Source: Pelargonium tetragonum (taxonomy: Eukaryota > Streptophyta > Magnoliopsida > Geraniales > Geraniaceae). From it: a DNA stretch of 64,000 nt. Position 1 is the first letter of the stretch. Each line of letters starts with the position of its first letter. Below are positions 37,921-51,290 of the stretch, in pieces. The stretch is taken from NCBI GenBank assembly GCA_036897445.1, contig JAYMTL010000008.1:62001-126000 (forward strand), in the 5' to 3' direction. The notes under the pieces were generated by a model that was not told the DNA's origin, searched no databases, and was given only the letters and a program-made list of their open reading frames with translations. The position numbers and the translations under genes were made by a program.

Positions 37921-39460
37921 TCCAGTGAATTTTGAGTTCTAGCCTAAAGCCCTATCCTTGTTTTCTCTTTCTTAGCTCCGGGTTACTGGCTTTCAATTTC
38001 GATTCTCTTTCCTTGCGGTATCTCGAAATCAGCTGTCAGTGTAATGAATCATACCTTCTTCTGTATCCCTGTTGTATTTTGTGTGTTGCCGATCTTATCT
38101 GTACGACTCTTCTTGATAGCTTTGTTAGTCTTCATAGTCTTACGAGCTGTACTCTTACGGGCTATACCAGCTTTGTAGCAGTACCTGTTAAATAGAGTCC
38201 TAGGCAGCTTTGAGTATTTTATCCCATACCAACAGGACTCCTGAGCTATTGCTCCTAGTTACTAGTTCGGAGATAAGTACCCTTTACAGGATTGAGATTC
38301 CCGTTCCCTTATTTGATCTAAAAAATTTTAATTATTAGAAATTTCCTACCCAACAATTAATTAGCTTCTAAAAGAGATTTGATTCTTAAAAGTCTTTATA
38401 CTATTCAGACAAGGAAATCTGCTTGGCTGCAAAAGTCTCCATTCTAAATACCATATACTTGACACCGCTCTTCGCTTGAAGTCCATGACATTAGTAATTA
38501 AGCCTTATCGATCCGGTATCATTATTGTAACAACTTGAGTTATACCTGTAAACGTATAACCTTGTAATTATTTCTTTATTAGTATACCCGTAACACCGTG
38601 CAGCATCTCACAGAGGATAGAGCCTTTATAGAGTAGGAAGGAGTTATCGAGATTTCTCGTCTAAATTCCTTGACTTTAGTAGTTGTTCCTAGTATTAGAG
38701 TCAAGTAGTAGATCTACCCTGTAGTCCTTTTCTTAAGTAAGCACCTTCTTAGTGCATTTCAGAAAAGTTTAGAGTTCTGTAAGACTTTAAAACCCAGGTC
38801 AGAATAACAAGCTTGCCCTTCTAATAGCTATACTAGTTTAATTCATATGAGTTCTAGTATATGAGTTTTCAAAACAAGAGTAATACACTATCAAGATGGA
38901 AAGATAATTAACAGATATCCTTTCTACCTGGCAATCTTTCGTATGAGTTATTTAATTCCACTATGATATTTAGGAACAAGTCAAGGCAAAGGAGCACTTC
39001 TAAAATAAAGATTGAGCTAGAGAATACAAGTATAAGCTCTAAGGAAAAGAGGGTATAGCTCTTCTTAAGACAAGCTATGAAGAGTAGCCCTAACGGGTAT
39101 TTCAAGTCAAAATCTATCTCCTAAGAAAGGTTTAGCTTTGAAGAATGCGAAAGAGTGCGGCTATAAAGAAAGGTAGAACTATGATAATAGTTATAATAGG
39201 TACTTTCTAAGGGATAAAAGTAAGTAGAATATCTAAATCTTAATTATTATACTGAGATACTATTAAGTGTAGAGTACTCCTTAGAAAGAAGGCTGTTAAA
39301 GAGCTGCTAGGACGCTCGTAAAAGGGTAACTAGTAAGTTTACTCTATAAGAAATGGAACAGTCTAGCGCCTGACTCTAAGAATTCCAGTTTCAAAGAGGA
39401 TAAGCTAGAACTGAGTCTAGGTTTTTACAAGCTAAATAATAATAGGGTAAGGAGTCTTCT
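37921..39460. other. Islands E and F, no gene recognised
   Basis: At 37921-38230 the plus strand is G/T- and CTTG-rich. An 87-codon frame lies there (37932-38195), not above chance. Around 38640-38720 TAGTAGTTGTTC recurs, as in islands A and B. From about 38880 the A-rich plus strand suggests reversed polarity. Few mini-hairpins occur. Confidence 0.4.
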
Positions 39461-41346
39461 TATTAATATGCGCTCCTCTGTTTCAAAGTTTTCCGTTCCC
39501 GATAATTTAGGGGTAAAGGCATTACTAAAGTAGGAGTTTCCGATGAGGAGAATTCTCTTCGAGTTCTTGCACTGGAATTTCCATGAGTTTTAGTTGTTTC
39601 TTAATTTTTGGTGTCATCGATAGAGTTTGGTTAGAAGCCGATCTCCTATATTACAAAGTCAAACCTTAAATAAATCTTGAGTGGGAACTGTGGCAGAAAC
39701 AGCGTCTATTCTATATTATTTGCAACATAAAAGCCACACAAGTTATACCCTATTTATAATGCAAGTAGCTGGTTTACACGGATTTTTGTTGGTTGAATTC
39801 CCAGTTCAGTTTAGCTCGGACCCAGAGCTTTTATGTACTTAACTTAGTTAAAAACTTTTAGTGCCAAGTTCTACAGACAGTAAGATATAAGTTCAAATTA
39901 ATGCCTTTGCCCTAACTATGTTAATTAAATTTAAGAAAAGTATAAAAATATAGATCCAAAGTCTCATTATAAAGCATTCAAAAGGGTCTCAGAAATTTTT
40001 AAATATTCTTTATGGGGTGTTAAAAACTTAAGCTTTAAGTGAACTACTAGAGTCTTTGGAGTTACCTCTTAAAAAAAGGAGTGTCTAATTCGCAAGAGAC
40101 TTTAAAATTCTTTTATCCTCAATAAACTATGATATTAGCTCCTCTATTATCTAGACAATGAGTTGTCACAAATAGAAATTTTATCCAAACTGCATTTACA
40201 AGATTTTTCTCCCAAGATTCTTAGTAATTCAAGAGGTCTCCTTTATATCCTGTAAAAAGTTTTCCAGGGTTCCAGTCTCTTTCAAGGAATCCCCTAATAG
40301 AAATAGAAAATCCTAGGATAAAATTTCTACTGCTGACAATTGCAATAAAGTGCAGTTGGCCTTATAAAGCTCCGTCTCTAGTAGGGACCGCAGTTTTATT
40401 CTAAGTTATTAGAATTTAAAGTAAGAAGAGCTAAGTAATGGGTTATTAAAAAACTACTCATATTGATTGGTAATTAGCAAGGGTTTAATCGTGTCCTTTT
40501 ACGATGCTGTACTAGTAAACGCTCGCTACTCTAACTAGGCACTTACTCAAAAATAATAGAAAAAGAAATATTCATGCTTTGGATTATACACCTGAAAAAA
40601 TCCCATGACTTTAGAGACCTCCATATCTTTATATATTAAACAAGGAACCCTTACAGTAATGGCCGAACGCCTATTAGTATTCTCTTCCTTCAACTTAACC
40701 CAATCCTGCCTCTTTTTAGGGCTCTCCTTTAGAATAGAAAGGGGCTGCCTCTAGTTTGTAGTTCCTTAAATAGATATAACATATAGCTTGCTCCGTATAA
40801 CGCTCGGTTAATCGAATGGACATAGGTTCGAAGCTAGAATTAGATAACTACAGTCCATACATAAAAGGCGCGGACTAAAAAAACCAACCATTCATTGTAC
40901 TGGGTAACTAAGAAATAGAAGATAGATCGGGATTGTGAATTTGACTAATAAACAAGGAGTAAGGGTATAAAACTATAAAACTTAATTAAGCTTACTGTTT
41001 TATGCCTATGCAGTATTAAAAACTTAACCTTACTCTTCCTTTAGTTATTCTGGTATTTCTTATCCTTTTTATCCTGTGGTCTAGCTTTTCTAGAGACAAA
41101 GACTTGATATACTAACTAAGGGAATCCTTCAAATGGCCACATAGAGAGAAACCCTTTAGGGTAGTTTTAGTGTAGGCGTTCCTCCAAAAGGGGGTCAGAA
41201 TTCTTGGAGTAGCCAGTCTTTCCTAAATTATATGGATAACTCGGTGACTTTTGGTTCTAGAGCTCCTGGTGGTATACAGGCCTTATAAAAAACTTTTTTT
41301 CTAAAAAATTGGTTAGGAAATGATATCTTTGGGTTTCTTTCTCTAG

Positions 41347-41444
41347 TAAAATCTCAGAATAGACTTGAACCCGCGACCGTTAGGTTACCCAAAGCTCTAA
41401 CCACAAGAAACAAAAAGAGAATGCATCGTACTAACTATACCATA
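41347..41444 (-). tRNA. Probable tRNA-Pro (UGG), interrupted or degraded
   Basis: The minus strand contains an anticodon region CTTTGGGTAACC with T33, UGG at 34-36 and G37, the usual arrangement for tRNA-Pro. It is flanked by GTTAG(A)G and CCTAAC, which pair with one bulge. The T-loop word GGGTTCAAGTC follows, but its stem does not pair well. A D-arm-like TATAGTTAGTACGATGCA lies further upstream. About 19 nt of mostly pyrimidine sequence separate it from the anticodon arm, where 0-1 nt is normal. The outer ends (AAAAT and ATTTT) can pair weakly. It could be a real gene with an insertion, a relic, or a tRNA repaired after transcription. Its place beside an intact tRNA-Ser on the same strand supports a tRNA origin. 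Confidence 0.4.
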
Positions 41445-41483
41445 TTTTTATATTGTATTGTAGCAGCTTTTCCTTTATTTGCT

Positions 41484-41571
41484 CGGAGGAAATGGAATTT
41501 GAACCCATGATACAACAAGTTTTGTATGTTGATTTAGCAACTAAATGTTTTAACCACTCATCCATTCCTCC
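41484..41571 (-). tRNA. trnS-GCU: tRNA-Ser (anticodon GCU)
   Basis: The minus strand gives an 88-nt class II tRNA. The acceptor stem is perfect over 7 bp (GGAGGAA with TTCCTCC) and is followed by a G discriminator. The D arm holds AGTGGTTAAAA. The anticodon loop is TTGCTAA, with GCU at plus positions 41536-41538. The variable arm starts ACATACAA and closes with TTGTAT. The T arm is ATGGG-TTCAAAT-TCCAT, with one G-T pair. From memory of the family, the sequence is close to plant and algal mitochondrial trnS-GCU and less like the plastid gene. One oddity: the 5' side of the anticodon stem reads TTTAG where TTGAT would pair with ATCAA, leaving two mismatches. No CCA is encoded. No promoter or processing signal is evident. 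It lies about 40 bp from the tRNA-Pro-like sequence on the same strand. Confidence 0.85.
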
Positions 41572-44500
41572 ACTATGTATCTCGTATTGCCAAAGTGTCC
41601 TGTCATCAATGAGCTAAAGACTTTTCTATATCTATATATAAGTGATTAAAATTCCAAAAGTATAAAAATAATAACACAGTACTTTTTTATAGAACTGCAT
41701 TCCCTTAGCTTTCTTGCTTAGTAGTATGAGCCCTTTTTATAACTTGAGTTTTAGTATTTATTACATTTTATAAGAAAGATTGTTAGACAGATTAACTTCT
41801 CGAATACTAACCACTAGCAAAAGCTATTCCCTAAACGTACTTCAGGACCCTGAATTTAAGAGTTTTCTATAAAAGTCTAATCCTTGTCTACTATCTAAAT
41901 GTGAATGCCCTCCTTCATTAATTCTTGAAAAAGGGCTCTGTCGTTGTGTCACTTTAATAAATTGAGCAAAGATTATACAAAGTATCTAAAATTTCTATCG
42001 GAAGCATATGAACTTGTACTGATGCTGTATTCTTTTTTGGGGTCTCTCATCTTTGGGAAAGGGGAAGCTCTCCTCTTCCTTCAAAAAAATTTGTTAAGGG
42101 ATTACCATGTGTACGGATGGTTTCTAAGTCCTTTACACCTGGGTCTGTCTAAAAAATAATATTTAATTACTTCACAAGATTTAGATTATCCTACCCGGCA
42201 ACTTCATAAAAGGAGCTCTAACTAATTCGCAAATTCATATTATGTCCTTCCATAAAAGTCGAGTATCCCTGCTCTCTGAAAAGAGTTCCACTTAGGTATA
42301 GAATTATATGCTATTGTTTTTATTCACAAGGTTTCTATCCAAGTTAAAATCTATCATTAAAACTTCCTCTTTGATCGAGAAGAAATCTCTAATTATTCAA
42401 ATTAGATGTAATTTGCAGTGTTAGTGTTACTCGACTCCATTTATAAACTCTCGATTTTTAGTAAGTGTATAAGTACAAAAAAGCTTAAAGCTGCTCTTAA
42501 AAAAAGTACGGTATAACTGTAAATTAAACTTCATATATATATTCTTCCTTTGTTCAGCATGATATAAAAGGGAACCCTATTTCTCTTCTTGACAGCCCCG
42601 GTATCCCACTACACTTTTAGGGTTTATTAAATACCCCTTGTAAAGCTACTTCGTGTAAGAGATTTTATTTTGTATAAACTGAAAGTAAAGAACACAGAGC
42701 TAATATATTCAAGAAAAGATTCTTTAAAGTTTTCCAAGAAGAAAGCCTCTTTATTTCGGGGTCTCCCCTATTAAGATAAGAGTCGAGTTGGGAAAACCTA
42801 GGAAACCCTTGTAAATAGTTTTTGTTAATATTGATTTCCAGGATTGATTGGGATTTTATACTGTAATAAATTAAAGTTTGGACTTCTGTGAATTTCTGCG
42901 AGCCCCTTGCAATCTGGCGTTGAATCTTTATCATATCTACCTCTTTCTTGGTTAATCCCGTATGATTAAACTCCTTGCAAACCGTAGCTTTATATGAGTT
43001 TTTTACAGTTTGGTTTCTATTTAATTAAGCGATTTTGGACTTGTCTTTTGAGGGGTCTCAGTAACTTAAAGTAACAGGTAAAGGAGAATGCCTTGCTTTC
43101 CGGGGTAATCGGAATATCCTAATATAGGGTTTCGTCGAGATTTCACAACTAAAGTATTTGCTTTTGGAGCGTCCCTATGCAGAAAAAGGACGAACCCTTG
43201 TCCAAGTTCTAAGAAAGTCCTTTTTACCTGGATTTTCGTTTGTGATATAGGTCCGGATCCTGCTAAATATAAGGGATACCCCTTAAAAAGTAGCTCCGAT
43301 GTAAGCTTTAAAGTTCTTTTTAAAATGGAGCAATTTTACCAACCAAAAGCCTTTCAATGAATTCTGTATTAAAAGCCTTATAATTAATTGCATGAAGTAC
43401 CCATTTGGTCTTTAAGCATATATCATATATTTAGTCTAGAATGATAGAATCTTTAAATAGGACCTAAGAAACCACCCCTAGTCTTTAGGTTTACTAGACT
43501 TTTGAATTGCTTAGTAAATCCCATATTAAGAGCCCCTTACTCCTGACTATATATCATTACTGGATTCATTTTTCAAAGAGCTTTTCTCATCTGACTTAAA
43601 GCGACAAACTACTTTATTTATAGTAAATAAGCTAATAGACTTTAGTTTAAAAACTAAAATGACTTATGAAAATACCTTGCCTTGAAAGAGGAAGAAAATT
43701 TGAGTTTCGCGCTAGCTTGGACACCTAAAAAAGGCCTTTTTTAAGTAATATACCCAAGTTTTCAGACAAAGGCTTAGTTCTTAACTTCATTAATGATAGA
43801 GCTACTAAATTCTAGGAAAAGGGGCTCTATTAATTAACTGTATTAAACAAGCCGCGTTTAAAGTACAAATCCTCAAATAGAGGGCGCGCCAAACTTACTG
43901 GGCAGGATTTTAAAGGGGCGGGCCCGTCAAGTTCCTATTATGCATAACTTATAAAAGTATAGTCGCCTATTTCACTTAGATGCTTTAAGTCTGCCCGGCG
44001 CTATTGAAAGCCCCTTCTAATCTAGAACAACTAGAGTAAAGTAAGTCCAGGAATACTTAAACTGAGTAAAAAGGGATTGTCTTAGTAAAGATTCGAGTTA
44101 ACTTATAGATTATCAGGTTCATTAGCTCCTTTTCCACAATTTGTGAACTTATATAGTGAAAGTCCTCATTAGTGCAATACCTCTTTCTGCGTTCCTCGGC
44201 TTGCTTTTATTTTAGTTAAGTGTCAAGTTTTTTGTACTTCATCAAATAACGAAATATATAATAAATGCATTTGATAACCGGGTATGTATGGTCCTCGGCA
44301 CTAAAAGAATCAAAACTCTATGGTGGAAGCAAGCTGTTTTATTTAGTAGCAGTTCTCACTTCCCTTTTTACTATAAACTGGCTTCTCAGATTTTAGGGGG
44401 CTCAGTTTCAGTAATACGCAATTATAGAAAGTACAGACCCTTTTTAACTGAAATTGACTCCCTTTTTAGCATATTTAGTAATTGAAATAGGATGATACTC

Positions 44501-45008
44501 AGCCCCAACACAGAGTTTCTTTATTATCGGGATACCCTCTTAAGCCGCGCTTACACCTTACATTCAGAAATTCACAATTGAGTAAGTTGAGCTTCTTATC
44601 AAAAATCAGTCTAATATAACCTCCCTTCAGTACAACCTAATTACAAGAGTGTTTACTCTTACTATATATTTCCTCATTACATTACTACCAGTACGCGAAG
44701 CCTTACTAGGCGGATCAATAGAGTCTCTTTCTCTTCCAGAGGAAACTGGCAATATCTTGTGTAATATCCCTAAATCTACAAAAAAAACTGCTGTGATCCG
44801 TTTGATTCTAAAAAAATCAAAGGGAATACTAGACCCGAGCAAGACCGAAAATTTTATTCCTCACTTTATTGCTTAGAGCATTCTTTAAGTATAAGTAGAC
44901 AATTAAAAGGAGTTAACCTTAAGAAAACTTCCTGCAATCATAAAGACTTGGGTGAAACCCTTAGAGGGACTGCTCGGCGTACGTATAAGAATAACATTAT
45001 CAAATTAC

Positions 45009-45042
45009 TAAAATAGAGTTCTATTTTATTACGGGGTACCCC
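45009..45042. repeat. Double hairpin
   Basis: TAAAATAGA-GT-TCTATTTTA (45009-45028, 9-bp stem) is followed after 4 bp by the perfect palindrome GGGGTACCCC (45033-45042). Two adjacent hairpins recall the double-hairpin elements described in some fungal mitochondrial DNAs. The likeness is one of form only. Confidence 0.6.
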
Positions 45043-45825
45043 TAAAAAAGGGTATTATTAAATTGACTTTTTAACATGTCCCGCGGATTTCCAGTTCCCT
45101 ATTTTTTTAGTATTTCGTACAAGGATACTAAGTTCTTTTGTAGTTGGAAATAGTGGTCCTTAGGCAAGGTTTTTTTACTATAAGGAGTCCTTATTACCTT
45201 TGTTATTAAGCTTTTCCTATAATTAAAAATGAGAATCTACTGTAATATTGAGTTACAATAGGAAAGTAAAGGAGGCTACTACTTGTTTGCTTGTATAAGG
45301 TAAAAATTTTTTTCGTTTTTTTGTTAAACGCTTTACCCAGTATCTTACTTCAAGACCTACTACTAAAAGATCCTGGTTAGGTTTCGAAATGTAATATTAC
45401 TAAAAAAATTTTTAACTACATGAGCGTCCCTGTCTTGTTAGGCTACTTTATTGCTATGGGTTCTGCTTTCTCTGTCTGTAGAAATTTCTTTTTATGTGTA
45501 TAAAGCTCCCTTGAATAATTCTGAATTTTACCACTGCTTCCTAGATTTACTAATATTTAGGAATTATATCCTAGGGGTGTTCTTTTGCTTCCTGCTTATT
45601 ACAACTTAGAGACCCCTTTTTGTGTTATAACACCCAGCTTTAATCAGAGGTCCATATCTACTAAAGAAAAAGCTTGGTATAAAGAAAATACTCAATACTT
45701 TACAATTTTTCTCCTTAAGGCACAAATAATGACTCTCATTTTGGTAACCCCTATTTCTCTTAGCTAATCTACAATACTAGATATAACACAATATTCGGGA
45801 GGGGCTCCTATTAGGCAAGCTGCTT

Positions 45826-45900
45826 GAAGGAGAGAGCGGTAGTAATGCAATCTCACTAAGTTATCAAATTACGTTTGTTCAAATCCCTGACTAGATTAAC
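45826..45900 (+). tRNA. Weak tRNA-like sequence
   Basis: A D-arm-like GAGAGCGGTAGTAATGC is followed about 40 nt later by TTTGTTCAAATCCC, which reads like a T loop. Neither acceptor nor anticodon stem can be completed. It is one of several GTTCAAATC-containing spots in the window (see findings). Confidence 0.15.
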
Positions 45901-48900
45901 CAAAATCTGGATTACTTTAAAAGTTTAAAAAATGACATAAAAAACGGGAAAGACTGAAAGGAGACCCTGAGATCCGCTAGTATAAAATCCGTTATGTCCA
46001 GTACAACTTAAGCCCAAACACGCAAGTTTTTTATGCTTATTTACAAGGTATGTATGTACCTCTGTCCTTAGAGAGTTTGTATAAGAAACAAGCTTTAGTT
46101 AAGGTCCCGCTGAAGTACGACTTTGATTAAAAACATAGAGTCTCTCTTTTTCCGTCAGCTCGCTATGACAAAGTCTAGAAAATAACCTAAAACTAATGTA
46201 GCTGCCCCTTTTATAAAAGTTTTAAACAAGTCGTGAAATAAGAATTGCCTATGTTCCATGAATCAAAACTTGGATATCTAGTACTTCTATGAAGATAACT
46301 TAGGGAGAAAGTCCTACGATCTAAATCTCTATAAACTTTACTCGAATATCTTAGAGTTGTTAAAATAACTAGGAAACCCGTATAGATAAAGCGAACGTAC
46401 TGCGATTACCTCTTACAAAGTCTTGTAATCTTACTTATAAAATACCTCTAAATAATACTAAACCTGCACCTTTCTCTAGATAACCGAGATCCCCCCTGGC
46501 TAATGCTTAGTATTAAACGAGAATATTGCAATAAAGCTAAAGGGCTGTGCATGGGTGTCTCTTTTCAAGTCTTTAACTATTTCAGTATATTTGACCAGCT
46601 TAATAAAATTGCTTTTTAATTTTTTAAATAATACAGGGGTTTCTAACAAAGGTATAGCCAAGGTAACTCGTAGTCTTTGTAGCCTTTTTTTCTTCTGTAC
46701 CATACGCAGAACTTGCTATTATAGATTCCCCTTTGGCATAGGTCCGGCTTTTTCCTAATGAAGCTCCAATTATAGATAAAATGGGGCGTACCTTTCCAAG
46801 ATAACCCGAAAAAGTCAATTCTCGAGTAACACGATTGATTCTTAAAAAAAGACTTGTAGGATACCCTTTATTAAAAGATTCCGGAATTTTTAAGCTTAGG
46901 GGTTTCCTTTTTACTACATATGAGTATAGTATTTAGCTTTAATTGTTTACCCAAATAAAATTCTAAGTTTGCTCTAAATACAGAGGCTTTTTTTTAACTG
47001 GATATTATCTAAAATTCAAGTTGAGATTCATGTTCATTTTTGACTCTAAAGTCCCGTTTTCCGAGTTCTTTTTGCGGTAAGTTTCCCGTTGTAGTAAATA
47101 TAAAACTAGAAGCTAATCCTCGTTTTTATTTATATAGGTTTTCCAAGGGTCTCCTTGAACAATTATGCTAAGAATCAAAATGTCAAGGTTTTCCTTCGGC
47201 GCGGGATCCTTTCTTTTTATTTAATAGGGGTCTAGTAAATAAAGCTTTCGTGGTATATATTTGACTGCTCTTTAGAGTTAGTCCCCGTAAAAACAGCGAG
47301 CTGTGTCCCGAGTAAGAACCCTATGACTTTTCTGGATATTTACAGTACAAAAGTTCTTTGGTATACTTAATATACAAGATATACAAGAAAATAGAGACCT
47401 TTTACGGGGTGTGCAAAATTCTTATATTTATTCTTACTCGTGCTTCAAAGAGCTGCACTTTTGAGTAGTTCCGAGATTGGAATCCTAATTAGCCCCAACA
47501 TTTTACCTATCTATGCTTAACCCCTGCTACTATAACCCAAGAATCCTGGACTTTTTCACTACTTTTCTACGGGACTCCCGCAATCCTGGAGGAATTTCTT
47601 CAGCCCCATTTTAATCCAGTTAAACTCTAAGTCAGAGAACCTTGAAATACGAGATATACTTATTCTTTCTACCTGGACGAATGTAGCAGCTTAAAAAACT
47701 TCTCCTAATAAAAAAGTCAAAAATATAAAGAATTCGCGGCGTTTAACTTTTGCAGTTAGGAATAGAATAACTAAGTTTCCGGTAAGTATAAGAAAGATTT
47801 TCTCGACATGGGATTTTTGAACCTATAAGCCAATAAAAAATTTTTTTGAGCAAAATTAGGGCTTTCTTACTAATGCAATAGGATTTCTCAGTAACAATAT
47901 ACTTTTTCACATCCTCATCCAATATTCAGGTTTTTTGATGTTACCTCATTATGTCTTTTTTCAGATATCAATATAGCTTAGATGTCACTCTACTTAGTAC
48001 ATTATCTGTAATCTATTATATGCTATACAAGGTATCCCGCACATATATTACTTTACTTCGCTTTTTAATTAGTTCTACTCCCCCAAAATTCTCCTATACT
48101 CAAATAGCAAGCGCTCTTTGCTTTTTGTTAAAATCTAATAAAATATATAAAGCAGTTCATTTAAGAATTCTGTTGAGCTTAAGTGTTATACCCTATACTT
48201 GTGAGACTTGCTTAATCCGACTTTGACTTGTTTACCCAGGCTGGGATAATTAGAAATTTGAATTTCTATTAATAAGATTATACATTTACACAAGAGTACT
48301 TTTTAGTGGATCCATTAACAAACACTCAAACCAAAGTTAATAAAACTTGCAATAAGGTCTCTAAACGCTATCCTGACTAAGTAGCTTGTTCCTGGCTTTT
48401 TTGTATCTTATTGCAGTTTACGTATATTTCCAAAGTGTAAAGTATCTCCAGAAATCCTTAAAGTGTACTATAAATAAGCTAAAACTTTTTATACTTTCCT
48501 CAAATGAACTCGGGTTAGAATAGAGTTTTTCGAATCTGTAATTCTTCTTTTCTCATAATGAATAATTGAAGAGCCTTGTGGAATTTGAGGGTTTCCCTTA
48601 GAAAGAAAAGCGATGCTATATTTTGGAGAGTACAAGACTTACTAGAGATTCCCTATCCCTTACAACCCTGACGCCCCTATAGAATATAAAATTCGTAATG
48701 TTAAAGTAACACGTTATGCCTTTTGAGAAGAAAGTCTTAGAAAAGCCATACCCACCGTTCCTTACCAAAACTGGGATATACTCCCAAGAGAGCTCCGATC
48801 CGTAATTTAAAGAAGCAAGCGAACAAGCACCTAAGTCTATATATAGGAGCCCCTTTGAATTTTAATTAATCCTTACAAAGATCTTTTAGGGAAGCGTTGA

Positions 48901-51230
48901 ACATTTTGAGGTTTTTATTTAGAAGATATAGTTTTAAAGAACCCTGTATCTTTATTTATACTGGACATTCACAAAGGGTTACTGTCAACATTTTCGTCGG
49001 ATAATTTAAGGAATTCCTAGCTAAAAATTATCCTTATTAATTACTCAGGGGTTCGCACAGTACTTACTAACAGCAACAATAGATCCTAATGATACAGGGT
49101 ACTTATATGTACGGAATGCTACCAGATACGTAATGAAGAAGCGATACCCAGACGAAGTAAGAAAATAAAGTAATAAGGGAACTCATATTATACCTACAAA
49201 CCGGAAATCAAGGAAACCTACTCCAAAAAGGAAATAGGCGCTTTATAAACTAGCAGCTCCCTTAATAATTAGGGAATATCCAAAAAATATGTTGTAGGGC
49301 CCCTTAATTACATTACCTTACTTAAGAAATTTCATTCGTATACCTGAGGACACTCTTTATATAGGACCTCTAAGCTAGAACTGAGAATTTCTACACTTTA
49401 TTTACTAGGCCCTCCTCAAAACCTTAAAATCTGTGAGTCTCCCCAACTGCGGCTCTCTAAAATCATAAGACTTTAGTTCGTAAAACCTAGACATCCTCAT
49501 TATTTGAAAACCCGATCTTTTATTAGGCTCTCCAGTAGCTATTCATTTCCATTTCTCAAATTTAGTGGACTTCCCTTATAAATAGAAACTTTTATCGAGG
49601 TGGTGTTCTTACTTTTCGTTAACGTGAAACTAAGTAACTCTTTACGAGAATCCTCGTTGTTTCCAAGCGGGTTGGTTAAGTAATAGAATTTTATTTGCGG
49701 GTATTTACAAAGAAATAAATAGTGAGCTCTTCTTAGTCAGGTTTTTTTTGTAAGTTAATAAAATAGGAATACCAAACATTTTTTACACAAGAGATGATAA
49801 AGGGTTCTAAAGGATTTTTCTTGCTGGGGTTGTTTCCCCGTTTCTAGTAGCTAGCAAGAGAATGTTTAGTAAAAAGGAAAGGCTCTTGCTGTATTACGCC
49901 ACTTTAAATAAAAAGGAAGAACTTTTAGACGGAATAAAATAAATATAAAGTCTTTTCTACTTTCCTAGGTTACTGAAGGAGCTTCTGTACAGAGACGGGG
50001 TTGTAAAGCAAAATCTTATATTTTATATTAAAGCCCTTGGCTCTTTGTTTAGTATTCTTTTTTTTTAATTGTATGTCTTCTAGTACGTAAAGTTAAGGAA
50101 TTACTCTTACAGAGTGCACGCAATGGGTGTCCTACTGGCTGCGTATAGTTACATAACTTAAAGCCCTCGTTAGGACCCGTAAAAAGGCATATCCTTGAGA
50201 AATAAACTTAAAGCAATGCCCTTTAAATTTCATTAAAATGAGAATAACTCCGAGACGAGATATTGTATATATAATTAGGGCTAACTGCCGTAGAGTGTAA
50301 GAGGTTCCAAAGGAAGCTTTTCCTACTGATAAAGAGCCCTAGAAGGATCCCTGTTTTGTTAGTCATTTGTAAAATTTTTTTTTAGGAGCTTTCTATATTA
50401 CAGTATCCTGTGGAACAAATTAGGCAGCACCCGCTTTTGAAAGGAAAAAACTCGTTGTAAGAATTGTTGAGAGGCTTGGGGCACATTGACGCGCTAAACT
50501 CAACTACAGCTTCAATTTGTATAAAGAGTTCTAGTTAGAGCCTTTTTTTGTAAGCACGATAGGTACCTACTTTTACACGTTTAGTCTTTCTCGACACTTA
50601 AAAAAATCCGTATTGCAGGGTATAATCGCGGGAACTATTAGATTAGTTAAGAAGGAATAAGTACAAAAAAAGTAGGCTAGAGACTCGCTCTAGGGGTTGT
50701 TAAAAGGAGGGGTTTCTACTTTGAGCTTAACTAGACGGGAATTTGAGTTAAAGTAGGTAAGGAATAAAAAGGAAGGGGTTATTTTGTCGTAGACCTTTAA
50801 AAAAATGCTTTTTCCTACTATCCCGCGGAATTCGCTTTAGTAGCAACTACTGTCTTTATTGTGTGTCTCCTGTGAGTAATGTAATTAAGAAATATTAAAA
50901 CTAAATTACTCTTTAGGAAGCTAAAAGCAGGCTAAAATTCCTTTATTAAAGCTTTTGTATCTTTCTAAAAGGATATACCAGCCGAATCCTACTACAAGCA
51001 ATTACTATATTTTACTGTGAGGAGCCTAAGTGCCTTGAAAGTAAACAAGGATAAACCAATACCGAGTTCTATTCATTTTCGAGTCTTTAGTCATAAACCT
51101 TAATGAACTAACCAGCTTTTTGTTAATAATCCAATTTTTTGGATCTATGCTTTACCTATTTAATTTCTATGTATTATCCTATATTCTATAATTGCACGTT
51201 CTATTCCTAGTTTCTTGATAGGCAAGGTTT

Positions 51231-51290
51231 GCAGGGTTAGAGTAGGTGGTCAACTCAGGATCTCAAAGTACGGGTTCAAGTCCTGTTCTC
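51231..51290 (+). tRNA. Partial tRNA-like sequence lacking an anticodon arm
   Basis: A D-arm-like stem (GAGT at 51240-51243 pairing with ACTC at 51253-51256, loop containing GGTGG) is followed by a good T arm. The T arm is ACGGG-TTCAAGT-CCTGT, 51270-51286, with one G-T pair. Only 13 nt separate them, too few for a 17-nt anticodon arm plus a variable loop. No convincing acceptor stem is seen. It is either a truncated tRNA relic or half of a split arrangement. Confidence 0.3.

Noticed and set aside
6069-43890. Two GGCGCGCC words (6069-6076 and 43883-43890)
   Set aside because: They look like members of the G/C palindrome family and not a separate signal.
44649-44876. 75-codon frame with a lysine-rich middle, overlapping a 71-codon frame on the other strand
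   Set aside because: Overlapping frames on both strands and no recognisable motif suggest an accidental stop-free patch.
47951-48226. 91-codon plus-strand frame
   Set aside because: Matches no organellar protein I know and is within chance length.
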